From Nitratireductor sp. XY-223 (GTDB taxonomy: Bacteria > Pseudomonadota > Alphaproteobacteria > Rhizobiales > Rhizobiaceae), in assembly GCF_004959855.1 (NCBI RefSeq), contig NZ_SPNT01000002.1, positions 496,001 through 560,000 of the forward strand: 64,000 nt of DNA, given 5' to 3'. The notes beneath the pieces were generated by a model. The model did not search any database. It was not told the DNA's origin and worked only from the letters and a program-made list of their open reading frames with translations. The first letter of the stretch is position 1. The number at the start of each line of letters is the position of its first letter. The position numbers and the translations under genes were made by a program. Shown piece by piece: positions 48,001-56,497 of this stretch.

Positions 48001-49035
48001 ATGGGATTTCGTGTAGCTATCGCCGGCGCCACCGGGAATGTGGGCCGGGAAATGCTGGAGATCCTGTCGGAACGGGACTTTCCCGCCGACGAGATCATTC
48101 CGCTCGCATCCAGCCGGTCCGTGGGCAAGGAAGTGTCCTACGGCGACCGGACGCTGACGGTGAAGAACCTGGAGAACCACGATTTTTCGACCACGGATAT
48201 CTGCCTGATGTCGGCGGGCGGATCCGTTTCCGAAAAGTGGTCGCCGAAAATCGGCGAGCAGGGCTGCGTCGTCATCGACAACTCGTCGGCCTGGCGCTAC
48301 CACGCGGACGTTCCGCTGATCGTGCCGGAGGTCAATGCCGACGCGGTCGCCGATTTCACCAAGAAGAACATCATCGCCAACCCGAACTGCTCGACGGCAC
48401 AGCTGGTCGTCGCGCTGAAGCCGCTGCATGATGCCGCCGGCATCAAGCGGATCGTGGTTTCCACCTATCAGTCGGTCTCCGGCAGCGGCAAGGACGGCAT
48501 GGACGAGCTGTTCAACCAGACGCGCGCCGTCTTTGTCAACGACCCGGTGGAGAAAAGCGTCTACACCAAGCGCATCGCCTTCAATGTCATTCCGCATTGC
48601 GACGTCTTCATGGAGGACGGCTACACCAAGGAAGAATGGAAGGTGCTTGCCGAGACGAAGAAGATGATCGATCCGAAGATCAAGGTGACCTGCACGGCTG
48701 TGCGGGTGCCGGTCTTCATCGGTCACTCCGAAGCGGTCAATATCGAGTTCGAGCGGGAAATCACCGCGGACCAGGCCCGCGACATCCTGCGCGAGGCGCC
48801 GGGTTGCCTCGTCGTCGACAAGACCGAGGACGGCGGTTATGTGACGCCGCACGAATGCGCCGGCGAGGACGCCACCTATATTTCGCGCATCCGCGAGGAT
48901 GCGACGGTGGAACACGGCCTCAACATCTGGGTGGTTTCGGACAATCTGAGGAAGGGTGCGGCACTCAACGCCATCCAGATCGCCGAACTGCTGATCGCGC
49001 GCGGGCTGATCCAGGCGAAAAGCCAGGCTGCCTGA
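48001..49035 (+). CDS. asd: aspartate-semialdehyde dehydrogenase
   Basis: Reduces aspartyl phosphate to aspartate semialdehyde, the branch point to lysine, diaminopimelate, threonine, methionine and isoleucine. The 344 residues open with the NADP motif GATGNVGREML, have the catalytic Cys in IIANPNCSTAQLV near residue 130, and PVFIGHSEAVNIEFE with the catalytic His. The gene follows a possible leader peptide and hairpins, suggesting feedback by Thr/Lys supply. Confidence 0.97.
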   Translation: MGFRVAIAGATGNVGREMLEILSERDFPADEIIPLASSRSVGKEVSYGDRTLTVKNLENHDFSTTDICLMSAGGSVSEKWSPKIGEQGCVVIDNSSAWRYHADVPLIVPEVNADAVADFTKKNIIANPNCSTAQLVVALKPLHDAAGIKRIVVSTYQSVSGSGKDGMDELFNQTRAVFVNDPVEKSVYTKRIAFNVIPHCDVFMEDGYTKEEWKVLAETKKMIDPKIKVTCTAVRVPVFIGHSEAVNIEFEREITADQARDILREAPGCLVVDKTEDGGYVTPHECAGEDATYISRIREDATVEHGLNIWVVSDNLRKGAALNAIQIAELLIARGLIQAKSQAA

Positions 49036-49060
49036 CCGTTCCGAACCCGTAACACGCTGC

Positions 49061-49088
49061 ACGACAGGCCGGATTTCCGGCCTGTCGT
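49061..49088 (+). terminator. terminator-like hairpin after asd
   Basis: ACGACAGGCCGGA (49061-49073) and TCCGGCCTGTCGT (49076-49088) form a perfect 13-bp stem with a 2-base loop, 26 bases after the asd stop. No T-run follows, but the stem is strong. Confidence 0.65.
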
Positions 49089-49391
49089 CATTCGCCGTGC
49101 CCGGTTCCAGCCCTCCATTCCCCGCGATCAACGCCCTATGCCAGGACAATTTTCTTGCGCCTATTCTGCTTCAACGGGGAGTTCCAATCGTCTCACATAG
49201 CGGAATTCCACTGTCCCTGTAGCGCCGATTTATCGGATCGAGTCCGAAACATCGCCAGTCAAATTTCGTTTCGCACCCGTTATCATCCCTTGTTTTTAGG
49301 TGTATTCCGTAACTAAGCCGACTATTCATATAGCGTTTGCTCAAAAAGGCATTGTTCGCGGCCCCGGTGCCAAAACGTGACAATTATTCAT

Positions 49392-49407
49392 GTTTCGCTA
49401 GCGAAAC
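49392..49407. repeat. perfect 16-bp palindrome in a 562-bp gap
   Basis: GTTTCGCTAGCGAAAC is self-complementary over all 16 bases. It lies in the relatively AT-rich gap 49036-49597 between asd and the MltB-like gene, about 190 bp before the latter. A further half-site GTTTCGC is at 49268-49274. It looks like a dimeric repressor site. The rest of the gap holds the asd hairpin and no coding frame that I trust. Confidence 0.55.
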
Positions 49408-49597
49408 GACTTTGCGTCGATGATGTTCCAGTATTTTCGGGGAGTAATTTCGCAGGAAGCCGGCAAAATCGGATACTGCCGGAAAAATACAAGTTCAAAC
49501 CTGTGCAAAGATGTTCTATTCTTTGGATAGTCTGAAAACAGGCAATATACGGATCTTTGGTACTGACCATCAATTTGAAACGGGGGACCGATTGGTG

Positions 49598-50422
49598 ATG
49601 CAGCGCTTGGTGAATGCCGTGATTGGTGTCTTGCTGGCCCTGATTGCGTTGGCGGTTGCTGTGCCGTCCGCCTGGGCCGCGAAGTGCGGCAACACGTCCG
49701 CCGGGTTCGCCCAATGGGTCGAGGCGACCAAGAAAGAGGCGGCGCGCAAGGGATTCAGCCAGCGCACCATCAACGCGACGCTCGGCAATGTCCGCTACGC
49801 GACGAAAACCATCCGGCTCGACCGAAATCAGACAAGTTTCAAGCTCTCGCTGAACCAGTTCATGCGCAAACGCGGCGCAAACGCCATTGTGAGCCGCGGC
49901 AAGCAGCTGAAAAAGCGGCACAAACGGCTGTTTGACTCGCTCGAACGCCGCTACGGCGTGCCGCCAGGCGTCATACTGGCCATCTGGGGCATGGAAACGG
50001 GTTTCGGCGGCTATATGGGCAGCCAGGACACGATTTCGGCGCTGGCGACGCTTGCATACGACTGCCGACGCTCGAAATTCTTCACAAACGAGCTCTATGC
50101 GGCAATGACCATCATCCAGCAGGGACAGCTTTCGCGCAGCCAGATGCGCGGCGCAGGCCACGGTGAGCTCGGTCATACGCAGTTCCTGCCGACGAGCTAT
50201 ATCCGCTATGCGGTCGACGGCGACGGAAACGGCCGGCGCGACCTCGTGGGCTCGCGCACGGACGCGCTTGCGTCGACCGCCAATTACCTGCGCGCCAAAG
50301 GCTGGAAGCGCGGGCGCGGCTATCAGCCGGGCCAGTCCAATTTCCGCGCCATTCAGGCCTGGAACGCCGCCAGCGTCTACCAGCAGGCAATCGCGATCAT
50401 CGCGCTGCAGATCGACAGCTAG
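49598..50422 (+). CDS. MltB-like lytic murein transglycosylase
   Basis: A 274-residue exported enzyme of the SLT-2 (MltB) type, which cuts glycan strands of peptidoglycan. A signal peptide spans residues 1-27 (long hydrophobic core ending in SAWAA). The catalytic Glu is in GMETGFGGYMGSQDTISALATL, and HGELGHTQFLPTSY is the family's second signature. The ATG at 49598, with GGGGGA upstream, is chosen as it places the signal peptide at the very N-terminus. MltB lipobox Cys is absent, so it is probably soluble in the periplasm. Confidence 0.9.
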   Translation: MQRLVNAVIGVLLALIALAVAVPSAWAAKCGNTSAGFAQWVEATKKEAARKGFSQRTINATLGNVRYATKTIRLDRNQTSFKLSLNQFMRKRGANAIVSRGKQLKKRHKRLFDSLERRYGVPPGVILAIWGMETGFGGYMGSQDTISALATLAYDCRRSKFFTNELYAAMTIIQQGQLSRSQMRGAGHGELGHTQFLPTSYIRYAVDGDGNGRRDLVGSRTDALASTANYLRAKGWKRGRGYQPGQSNFRAIQAWNAASVYQQAIAIIALQIDS

Positions 50423-50728
50423 GCCCTTATCACGCATTTTCGCGCTCCGTATCGGTCTCAACGGCCGTGTTTGCGGCCGTCTGGCCGGGCTTTGGGCGCC
50501 TCAGAGCCCTTTCGCATGCTGAAATCGGCACTGCGTAGCCCTTCCGTCCGTTTCTGCTGCCGGGTGGCGAATATCCGTCATCCCCCACCTAGCGCTGCCG
50601 CGGGCGGCGGTCCGGCGCTGCAGGTGCACGGTGACCGGCGCCAGGCGCGGGGCAGTCCGCCGTGTGACCACAAATTGCGTTCGGTCGCGTGACAAACGGC
50701 CGAACATTGCCTGTATCTGAATTGCGGT
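50423..50728. other. intergenic gap with one hairpin
   Basis: A 306-bp gap between the convergent MltB-like and LysR genes. ACGGCCG (50461-50467) and CGGCCGT (50474-50480) form a perfect 7-bp stem that may end the MltB-like transcript. I see no other feature or convincing frame. Confidence 0.5.
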
Positions 50729-51631
50729 CTACCCCGTGACGGCCTGTCCCTCGAAAAGACGCCGGTGCCGGCGGATCAGCTGGGCGGTGTTTTCGATCAC
50801 CTTGGCGATGTGCGGCTCATGGCGGTCGTCGTCGTGGCTGACCAGCCACTGGTCGTGCGACAGTTCCGATACCGGATCGTCGCAGCGCACGAGCCGCGGC
50901 GAGGCGTCGCCGATGAAACAGGGGAGGACGGCAAGGCCGGTCCCGGTCGTCACCGCCGCCATCAGCGCCGCCGGCGAGTTGCAGGCAAGGACGGCGTCCC
51001 GTTCCAGGTGACGCTCGAGCCAGGCCGACGATGGCGGCTTGGTGCCGGCGTGGACCATGGTGATCCAGTCGCAATCCCAGTAGCGTCGCCGCGTCTTTGC
51101 CGCGGGATGACCGGCGACGTAATCCGTGTCGCCATAGATGGCGAACTCGACCCGGTTCAGACGCTGGCCGGCGAGGCCGAGATTTTCCGGCCGGCGGTTG
51201 CGCAGTCCGATATTGGCCTGGCGTCTTTGCAGGTCGATGTCCTCGACGCCGGTGATCAGCGCGAGGTCGACATGCTCGTCCTGCGGACGCAGTTCCGAGA
51301 TCTTGTGGGCGAGGAAAAGCCCGGTCCAGAATCCGACCGCGATGCGAACCTTGTGGGTGCGTTCGGCCTTGTCGCGCCAGCGGTCGATTCGGGCCGCCTC
51401 CGCCTCAAGACCCTCCGCATATTCGAGCAGTTCGACGCCCGCCGTGGTCAGTGAATAGCCGTCCTTGCTGCGGTGGAAGAGCTCCAGGCCGAGCGCCCGC
51501 TCGAGCGCCAGCACGCGGCGTCCGAGAGTCGGCGGGCTGACCTGCGTCGCGTGGGCCGCCGCCGACAATCCGCCGCCCCTGGCAACAGCGATGAACAGTC
51601 TCAGATCCTCCCATTTCCACCTTTCATTCAT
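50729..51631 (-). CDS. LysR family transcriptional regulator
   Basis: A 300-residue LysR-type regulator. Residues 6-65 are the winged helix-turn-helix (DLRLFIAVARGGGLSAAAHATQVSPPTLGRRVLALE-like), followed by a linker helix and a periplasmic-binding-like effector domain. The effector is unknown. It is divergent from the aldo-keto reductase across a 100-bp AT-rich gap, the standard layout for a LysR protein and its target. Confidence 0.9.
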   Translation of the reverse strand: MNERWKWEDLRLFIAVARGGGLSAAAHATQVSPPTLGRRVLALERALGLELFHRSKDGYSLTTAGVELLEYAEGLEAEAARIDRWRDKAERTHKVRIAVGFWTGLFLAHKISELRPQDEHVDLALITGVEDIDLQRRQANIGLRNRRPENLGLAGQRLNRVEFAIYGDTDYVAGHPAAKTRRRYWDCDWITMVHAGTKPPSSAWLERHLERDAVLACNSPAALMAAVTTGTGLAVLPCFIGDASPRLVRCDDPVSELSHDQWLVSHDDDRHEPHIAKVIENTAQLIRRHRRLFEGQAVTG

Positions 51632-51671
51632 GAAAAACGTCTTTCAATCTTGGGTGTTTTTCGACGGAAGA

Positions 51672-51697
51672 ATATCGATTATTTCTCATAGCGATAT
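51672..51697. promoter_or_regulatory. inverted repeat in the LysR/AKR divergent promoter
   Basis: ATATCG (51672-51677) and CGATAT (51692-51697) are perfect inverted arms 14 bp apart in the 100-bp gap between the LysR gene and the aldo-keto reductase. LysR proteins bind such spaced inverted repeats, so this is the likely operator. Confidence 0.5.
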
Positions 51698-51731
51698 ACG
51701 ACTTATTGAACCCTATTTCGGAGCATATACC

Positions 51732-52745
51732 ATGAATACGTTAAAAAACAAACAGATAGGGATTGGCAACTCCATGGTCGGAACCATGGGAATCGGAACC
51801 TGGGCGCTCGGCGGTCCATTTTTCAGTGGTGAAAAATGGGTGCTCCCGAAGGGAACGCCCATCGGATACGGAAATGCCGAGGATTCGGTCTCGATTCGCG
51901 CCATACACTGCGCCATGGAATGCGGTGCAAAGCTGATCGACACGGCCGATGCCTACGGTGCGGGCCACTGCGAGAGGGTCATCGGGCGGGCGATCAAGGG
52001 TCGCCGCGACCGGGTTTTCCTGGCGACGAAATTCGGCAATGTCATCGACGAGGACCGTAAGGAACTGATTGGTCAACAATGGTCCGAGCGCTTCATCAGG
52101 GATGCCTGCGAGGCCTCGCTACGCCGGTTGCAAACCGATGTGATAGACCTCTATCAGTTGCATATATCCGACCTTGAAATCGACGCCGCACAGGGTGTCG
52201 CGGAGGTCCTGGAATTGCTGCGCGAGGAAGGCAAGATACGCTCCTTCGGATGGAGCACCGACGATCCGGACCGCGCCGGGAGCTGGAGCGGTTATGGCGG
52301 CGCAACCGTCGCGCAGTTCAATATGAACGTCTTTCAGCCGGCGCCGGAGATGCTCGAAATCTGTCGTGAAAACCGCTTCGCGGCGCTCATCAGATTGCCC
52401 CTTGCGATGGGTCTGCTGAGTGGAAAATACACACCTGAAAGCCGTCTTCCGGAGAACGATATCCGCTCGGCCGGGCCGGACTGGCAGCGCTATTTTCTGA
52501 AGAGTGGAGGTGCGAATCGGACCTGGACGGACCGCCTCGAATCCATCCGGGAGATCCTCAGGAGCGACGGCCGGACTCTGGTCCAGGGAGCGCTTGCATG
52601 GATCTGGGCACAGGGCGATCGCGTGATTCCGATCCCCGGAATCCGCAACGAAGAGCAGGCGCGGGAGAACCTCGGCGCGATCGAATTCGGCCCGCTTTCG
52701 GCCGACCAGGTGGCGGCGATCGACACGATCCTCGAGCGGTCTTGA
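51732..52745 (+). CDS. aldo/keto reductase
   Basis: A 337-residue NADPH-dependent aldo-keto reductase barrel. The catalytic tetrad is visible: Asp and Tyr in IDTADAYGAG, Lys in VFLATKFGNV and His in YQLHISD. The ATG at 51732 places the first strand correctly. The substrate is unknown; it resembles the class that reduces sugar or aldehyde adducts. It is divergent from a LysR regulator and probably under its control. It converges on the carbonic anhydrase gene. Confidence 0.88.
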   Translation: MNTLKNKQIGIGNSMVGTMGIGTWALGGPFFSGEKWVLPKGTPIGYGNAEDSVSIRAIHCAMECGAKLIDTADAYGAGHCERVIGRAIKGRRDRVFLATKFGNVIDEDRKELIGQQWSERFIRDACEASLRRLQTDVIDLYQLHISDLEIDAAQGVAEVLELLREEGKIRSFGWSTDDPDRAGSWSGYGGATVAQFNMNVFQPAPEMLEICRENRFAALIRLPLAMGLLSGKYTPESRLPENDIRSAGPDWQRYFLKSGGANRTWTDRLESIREILRSDGRTLVQGALAWIWAQGDRVIPIPGIRNEEQARENLGAIEFGPLSADQVAAIDTILERS

Positions 52746-52759
52746 AGTGGATCAGGACG

Positions 52760-53401
52760 CTACCGGCCGGGTCGGGAAAAGTCCCCGGTGGCGTCATTCA
52801 TCACCCACAATTCGCCCGTGGAGATGTCGAACCAGGCGCCGTGCAGGTTGAGCTTTCCCTTGTCTTCGAGAATCTTCACACAAGGGAAAGTGCGCAGATT
52901 TGCGATGGAGTTGCGGATGGAAATCCGCTCCAGCGCGGTCTGACGCTCGCCGGGGGTCAAAAGCGTGTTTTGCTGGATTTCGGAGCTGACGGGCGTCAGC
53001 AGGCTCATCCAGCGGCCGATGAAGTCGCCCGGCGAGAGTGGTTCGGCATTCGGGTCGAGCGCCGCCGATATGCCGCCGCAGCGGCCGTGTCCCATGACGA
53101 CGATATCGCGGACGCGCAGGGACTGGACGGCGAATTCGAGCGCCGCGGAGGTCGAGTGGAACTCACCGTCCGGCGCATAGGGCGGAACGAGATTGGCGAC
53201 ATTGCGGACGACAAACAGCTCGCCCGGGCCGCTGTTGAAGATCGTTTCCGGCGCGGCGCGCGAATCGCAACAGGCAATCACCAGCGTTTGTGGCTTCTGG
53301 CCCTTTTCCGCCAGTTCGCGGTAGCGCTCGCGCTCCTCGTCGTACCGGCCGTTCATGAATCGGTCATAACCGGCGAGCAGCCGGTCGGGAAACGCGCTCA
53401 T
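52760..53401 (-). CDS. beta-class carbonic anhydrase
   Basis: Interconverts CO2 and bicarbonate. The 213-residue protein shows the zinc site: CCDSR (Cys44, Asp46 and Arg48) and a His-Gly-Arg-Cys-Gly-Gly segment (VMGHGRCGGI) near residue 105. No signal peptide is present, so it is cytoplasmic. It starts one base before the stop of pdxY upstream, so the two form an operon in which bicarbonate supply and B6 salvage are simply neighbours. Confidence 0.93.
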   Translation of the reverse strand: MSAFPDRLLAGYDRFMNGRYDEERERYRELAEKGQKPQTLVIACCDSRAAPETIFNSGPGELFVVRNVANLVPPYAPDGEFHSTSAALEFAVQSLRVRDIVVMGHGRCGGISAALDPNAEPLSPGDFIGRWMSLLTPVSSEIQQNTLLTPGERQTALERISIRNSIANLRTFPCVKILEDKGKLNLHGAWFDISTGELWVMNDATGDFSRPGR

Positions 53402-54310
53402 CTAGGTCTTTTCCTTGTTCTTTGTCTCCGGCCGGCCCGGCGGTCTCGCCAGGTGGCGCATCTGCACCAGCGCGAACGGCCGAACCAGGCTGGCAGCCTC
53501 GCGCTCGAGCGTCAGTTCGTCGGCGCCGTGTTTCGCCGTGCGCGCCAGCATCTCGAACACGGAGGCTGTCGCCTTCTGAAGCGCCCGCTCGTCGCCGCTG
53601 CCGTCCATGAGACGGGAAAGGAACAGCGCCGACAGAAGATCGCCCGGCCCGTTCGGCGGATCGGGGATCTCCTGGTGCTCGGCCAAAAGGGCGTCTGCGT
53701 TCGTGACCAGGAGGTTACCGGTGCTGTTCGCCATCATGGGAACGGCGGTGGTGACGAGGACCCGCTCCGGTCCGAGCGAACGGGCCGCATTGATTATGTC
53801 CGCATTGTCTGACAGGGCGGTGCCGGCCATCCATTCCAGTTCGTGACGGTTTGGCGTTGCCACAGAAGCGGCCGGGATGAGTTCGTCCCGCACGGCCCGG
53901 GCTGTTTCCTCGGGCACGTACAATCCGCCCTTGTCGCCGATGACCGGATCGCAAAGATAGAGCGCTTCGGGGTTCTTTTCCCGGACGGCGGCGACCAGCC
54001 GGGCGATACCTGCCGCCTGTGCGGCGTCGCCGAGATAGCCGGAAAGCACGGCGCCCACCTCCGCCAGCCACGGCGCGCGGCAAAGATCGTCGATGATCGC
54101 GGAAAACGCCTCCGCCGGCAGCGTCGAGCGGGTCGCCGGCCCGTGCCCGGGGTGCCAGGGCAGAACAATCGTCGGCAGTGCCCAAACCGGATGACCCAGG
54201 GTTTCCAGCGCGAAAACCACCGCCCTGTTGCCCACCGAACCGCGCACGACGTGGCTGGAGATCACCAGAACAGCCTGACGGTCCGGCGTCTGCAATTGAC
54301 TGTCGGACAT
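53402..54310 (-). CDS. pdxY: pyridoxal kinase
   Basis: ATP-dependent phosphorylation of pyridoxal to PLP, in the B6 salvage route. The 302-residue ribokinase-like protein has SSHVVRGSVGNRAVVFALETLG at the N-terminus and the anion-hole Gly-Pro-Gly-Asp (GPGDLLSALFL) near residue 225. It is preceded by a small membrane-protein gene and directly followed by carbonic anhydrase. Confidence 0.9.
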   Translation of the reverse strand: MSDSQLQTPDRQAVLVISSHVVRGSVGNRAVVFALETLGHPVWALPTIVLPWHPGHGPATRSTLPAEAFSAIIDDLCRAPWLAEVGAVLSGYLGDAAQAAGIARLVAAVREKNPEALYLCDPVIGDKGGLYVPEETARAVRDELIPAASVATPNRHELEWMAGTALSDNADIINAARSLGPERVLVTTAVPMMANSTGNLLVTNADALLAEHQEIPDPPNGPGDLLSALFLSRLMDGSGDERALQKATASVFEMLARTAKHGADELTLEREAASLVRPFALVQMRHLARPPGRPETKNKEKT

Positions 54311-54318
54311 GGGATCTC

Positions 54319-54570
54319 TCAGTTGCGCTGCAGGAAATTCACCAACCAGATAATCAGAATGAATACGGCGATCAAGGAAAGAATGCGACCGATGCGGCTT
54401 CCCCAGACCTCGATGCGATCCGACTGGTCGACATCTTCGGCCATGAAATGTCCTTTGACCGTCTTGGATTTCGGCTTCATCTTCGGCGCGTTCAAAAGGC
54501 CGCCTTCTTCGCGCAGCCTGTCCAGGTCGCGCTTTGCGTCGCGGGCCTTCTGGTCATCGTGGTCCGGCAT
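54319..54570 (-). CDS. hypothetical single-helix membrane protein
   Basis: An 83-residue protein that I cannot name. Residues 1-60 are charged (Asp/Lys/Arg rich); residues 63-80 (ILSLIAVFILIIWLVNFL) form one membrane helix with a short Gln-Arg-Asn tail, so it is a tail-anchored or type II topology. It is 8 bp upstream of pdxY in the same direction and may share its transcript. Confidence 0.65.
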   Translation of the reverse strand: MPDHDDQKARDAKRDLDRLREEGGLLNAPKMKPKSKTVKGHFMAEDVDQSDRIEVWGSRIGRILSLIAVFILIIWLVNFLQRN

Positions 54571-54655
54571 GGTCTCAACCCTTATTCCGGGTCAATCTAG
54601 CCATGAAACGCACCAAAGCAACAGCGCCGGAATTGAAACGGGCAAAGCACGGCGA

Positions 54656-55036
54656 TCAAAGCGCGCCTTCTTCTTCCAGGACCTTGCGCGCCACGCGGAA
54701 GCACTCCAGCGCCTGCGGCACGCCGCAATAGATGCCGACGACATGGATGATGGCGCGGATTTCCTCGACGGAAACGCCGTTGTTGCGGGCGCCGCGGCAA
54801 TGGGTCTCCCATTCCTGCATCTTGCCGAGCGCGCCGATCATCGCCAGGTTCATCATCGACCGCGTCTTCAGGTCGATGACCTCGTCTCCCCAGCCGAAGC
54901 CCCAGCACCATTCGGTCATCGCCTCCTGAAAGGGGCGGGTGAAATCGTCGGCGGCCGCCAGGTTCTTCTCCACATATTCTGGGCCGAGCGTTGCCTTGCG
55001 CTGCGCCAGTCCCCTTTCAAAGCGGTCCTTGTCCAT
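54656..55036 (-). CDS. carboxymuconolactone decarboxylase family protein
   Basis: A 126-residue protein of the CMD/AhpD-like all-alpha family, closest to the gamma-carboxymuconolactone decarboxylase (PcaC) form: WCWGFGWGDEVIDLKTRSMMNLAMIGALG and EEIRAIIHVVGIYCGVPQALECF. A Cys-x-x-Cys redox pair of the AhpD type is not present. It lies 3 bp after the aldehyde dehydrogenase and is the last gene of the rpiR-led operon. Its substrate in that operon is unknown. Confidence 0.85.
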   Translation of the reverse strand: MDKDRFERGLAQRKATLGPEYVEKNLAAADDFTRPFQEAMTEWCWGFGWGDEVIDLKTRSMMNLAMIGALGKMQEWETHCRGARNNGVSVEEIRAIIHVVGIYCGVPQALECFRVARKVLEEEGAL

Positions 55037-55039
55037 TGC

Positions 55040-56497
55040 CTAATTCGCTCCCAGCCTGATCGCGACATTCTTTGTCTGCACGTAGTTCAACAGCGCCTCG
55101 CGCCCCTTTTCGCGCCCGTAACCGGACCTGCCGTAGCCGCCGAAAGGGGTCTCGACGCCGCCAGCATACCATTCGTTGACGAAGACCTGCCCGGCGCGGA
55201 TTTGCTTTGCGGCGCGCGTCGCTCGGTCGAGATCGCCGGTAAAGACGCCGCCGACCAGCCCGTATGGCGTGCCATTGGCGATGGCGATCGCCTCGTCGTC
55301 GCGGGAGAACTTCAACACGGAAAGGACCGGGCCGAAAACCTCGTCATTGGCGATCGCCATGTCGGGTGTCACATTCGTCAGCACCGTCGGCTCGAGGAAC
55401 CAGCCGGGCCGGTTCAGCGGACGGCCACCCGTCGCAGTGACGGCGCCCTCGCGCTGCGCGGCAGAGCACATTTCGGCGGCGCGGTCGCGCTGGCGTTCGG
55501 AGACCATAGCGCCCATATTGGCGCCGAAGTCGGGCCGCTCGATGCCGGGCCCGACGGAAAGATCCCTTGCCAGCGAGACGATACCCTCGACGACGCGGTC
55601 GTGGATGCTCTCGTGGACGATGACGCGGGACATTGCCGAACAGACCTGGCCGGCATTGAAATAGATGCCCCAGCGCACATCGCCCATGAAGGTGTCGATA
55701 TCGGCATCGTCATGGACGATGGCCGCCGATTTGCCGCCGAGTTCCAAAACGCAGGGCACCACGTTTTTCGCCGCCGCCCCGGCAATCGCGGTGCCGGTCG
55801 GCACGGATCCGGTAAAGACGATCTGGTTGACGCCGGGATGGGCCGAAAGGGCGGCGCCGGCCTCGTGACCGTGGCCGCAAAGGATGTTGACCGCGCCGCG
55901 CGGCAGCCCGGCCGCCTCGGCGGCCAAAGCGAAATAGCGGTTGGTCAGAGGGTCGAGCTCCGGCGTCTTGATCACGCAGGCATTGCCGGTAGCAAGCGCC
56001 GCCGACAGCGAGCGCGCGGTCATTTCCAGCGGATAGTTCCACGGGATGATCTGCGCGGAAACGCCATAGGGCTCCAGCACCGTGAAGTCGAAATAACCGG
56101 CGCCAAGCGGGATCGACCGGCCTTCAAGCGTCTCGGCCTGGTTGCCGTAATATTCGAAATAGCGTGCCGCGCCCTCGATCTCGATCCGAGCTTCCCACAG
56201 GGGCTTGCCGGATTCAAGCGTCAGGATCGGCGCAATTTCGTCTATTTTTTCAAGGAGGTAGTCGCCCATTGCCCGAACCAGTCGGCCGCGTTCAACCGGC
56301 CGCAGATCGCGCAGCGCGCCGCTCTCGTGGCACCGCCTTGCCGCTGCGACGGCGCGATCGACGTCGCCCGCGTCGGCCAGCGCCTGTTCCGCCAGCGCCT
56401 CACCGGTGCCCGGATCGTCGACCGCAAGGCGCCCGGCACCGCCGTCTGCAAAGCTCCCGTCAATATAGTTCTGCCAATAGGGCGCTACTTCAACCAT
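55040..56497 (-). CDS. aldehyde dehydrogenase
   Basis: A 485-residue NAD(P)-dependent aldehyde dehydrogenase. The catalytic Glu252 is in VLELGGKSAA and the nucleophile Cys286 in NAGQVCSAMSR; the cofactor motif is FTGSVPTG near residue 229. It overlaps the end of the Rieske oxygenase gene by 8 bp. In the presumed demethylation pathway it could oxidise the aldehyde released by oxidation of the substrate, or formaldehyde-derived products; this is inference. It resembles betaine-aldehyde and semialdehyde dehydrogenases equally. Confidence 0.88.
   Translation of the reverse strand: MVEVAPYWQNYIDGSFADGGAGRLAVDDPGTGEALAEQALADAGDVDRAVAAARRCHESGALRDLRPVERGRLVRAMGDYLLEKIDEIAPILTLESGKPLWEARIEIEGAARYFEYYGNQAETLEGRSIPLGAGYFDFTVLEPYGVSAQIIPWNYPLEMTARSLSAALATGNACVIKTPELDPLTNRYFALAAEAAGLPRGAVNILCGHGHEAGAALSAHPGVNQIVFTGSVPTGTAIAGAAAKNVVPCVLELGGKSAAIVHDDADIDTFMGDVRWGIYFNAGQVCSAMSRVIVHESIHDRVVEGIVSLARDLSVGPGIERPDFGANMGAMVSERQRDRAAEMCSAAQREGAVTATGGRPLNRPGWFLEPTVLTNVTPDMAIANDEVFGPVLSVLKFSRDDEAIAIANGTPYGLVGGVFTGDLDRATRAAKQIRAGQVFVNEWYAGGVETPFGGYGRSGYGREKGREALLNYVQTKNVAIRLGAN

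Noticed and set aside
49171-49383. A 70-codon minus-strand frame in the AT-rich gap.
   Set aside because: No family motif and no good ribosome site.
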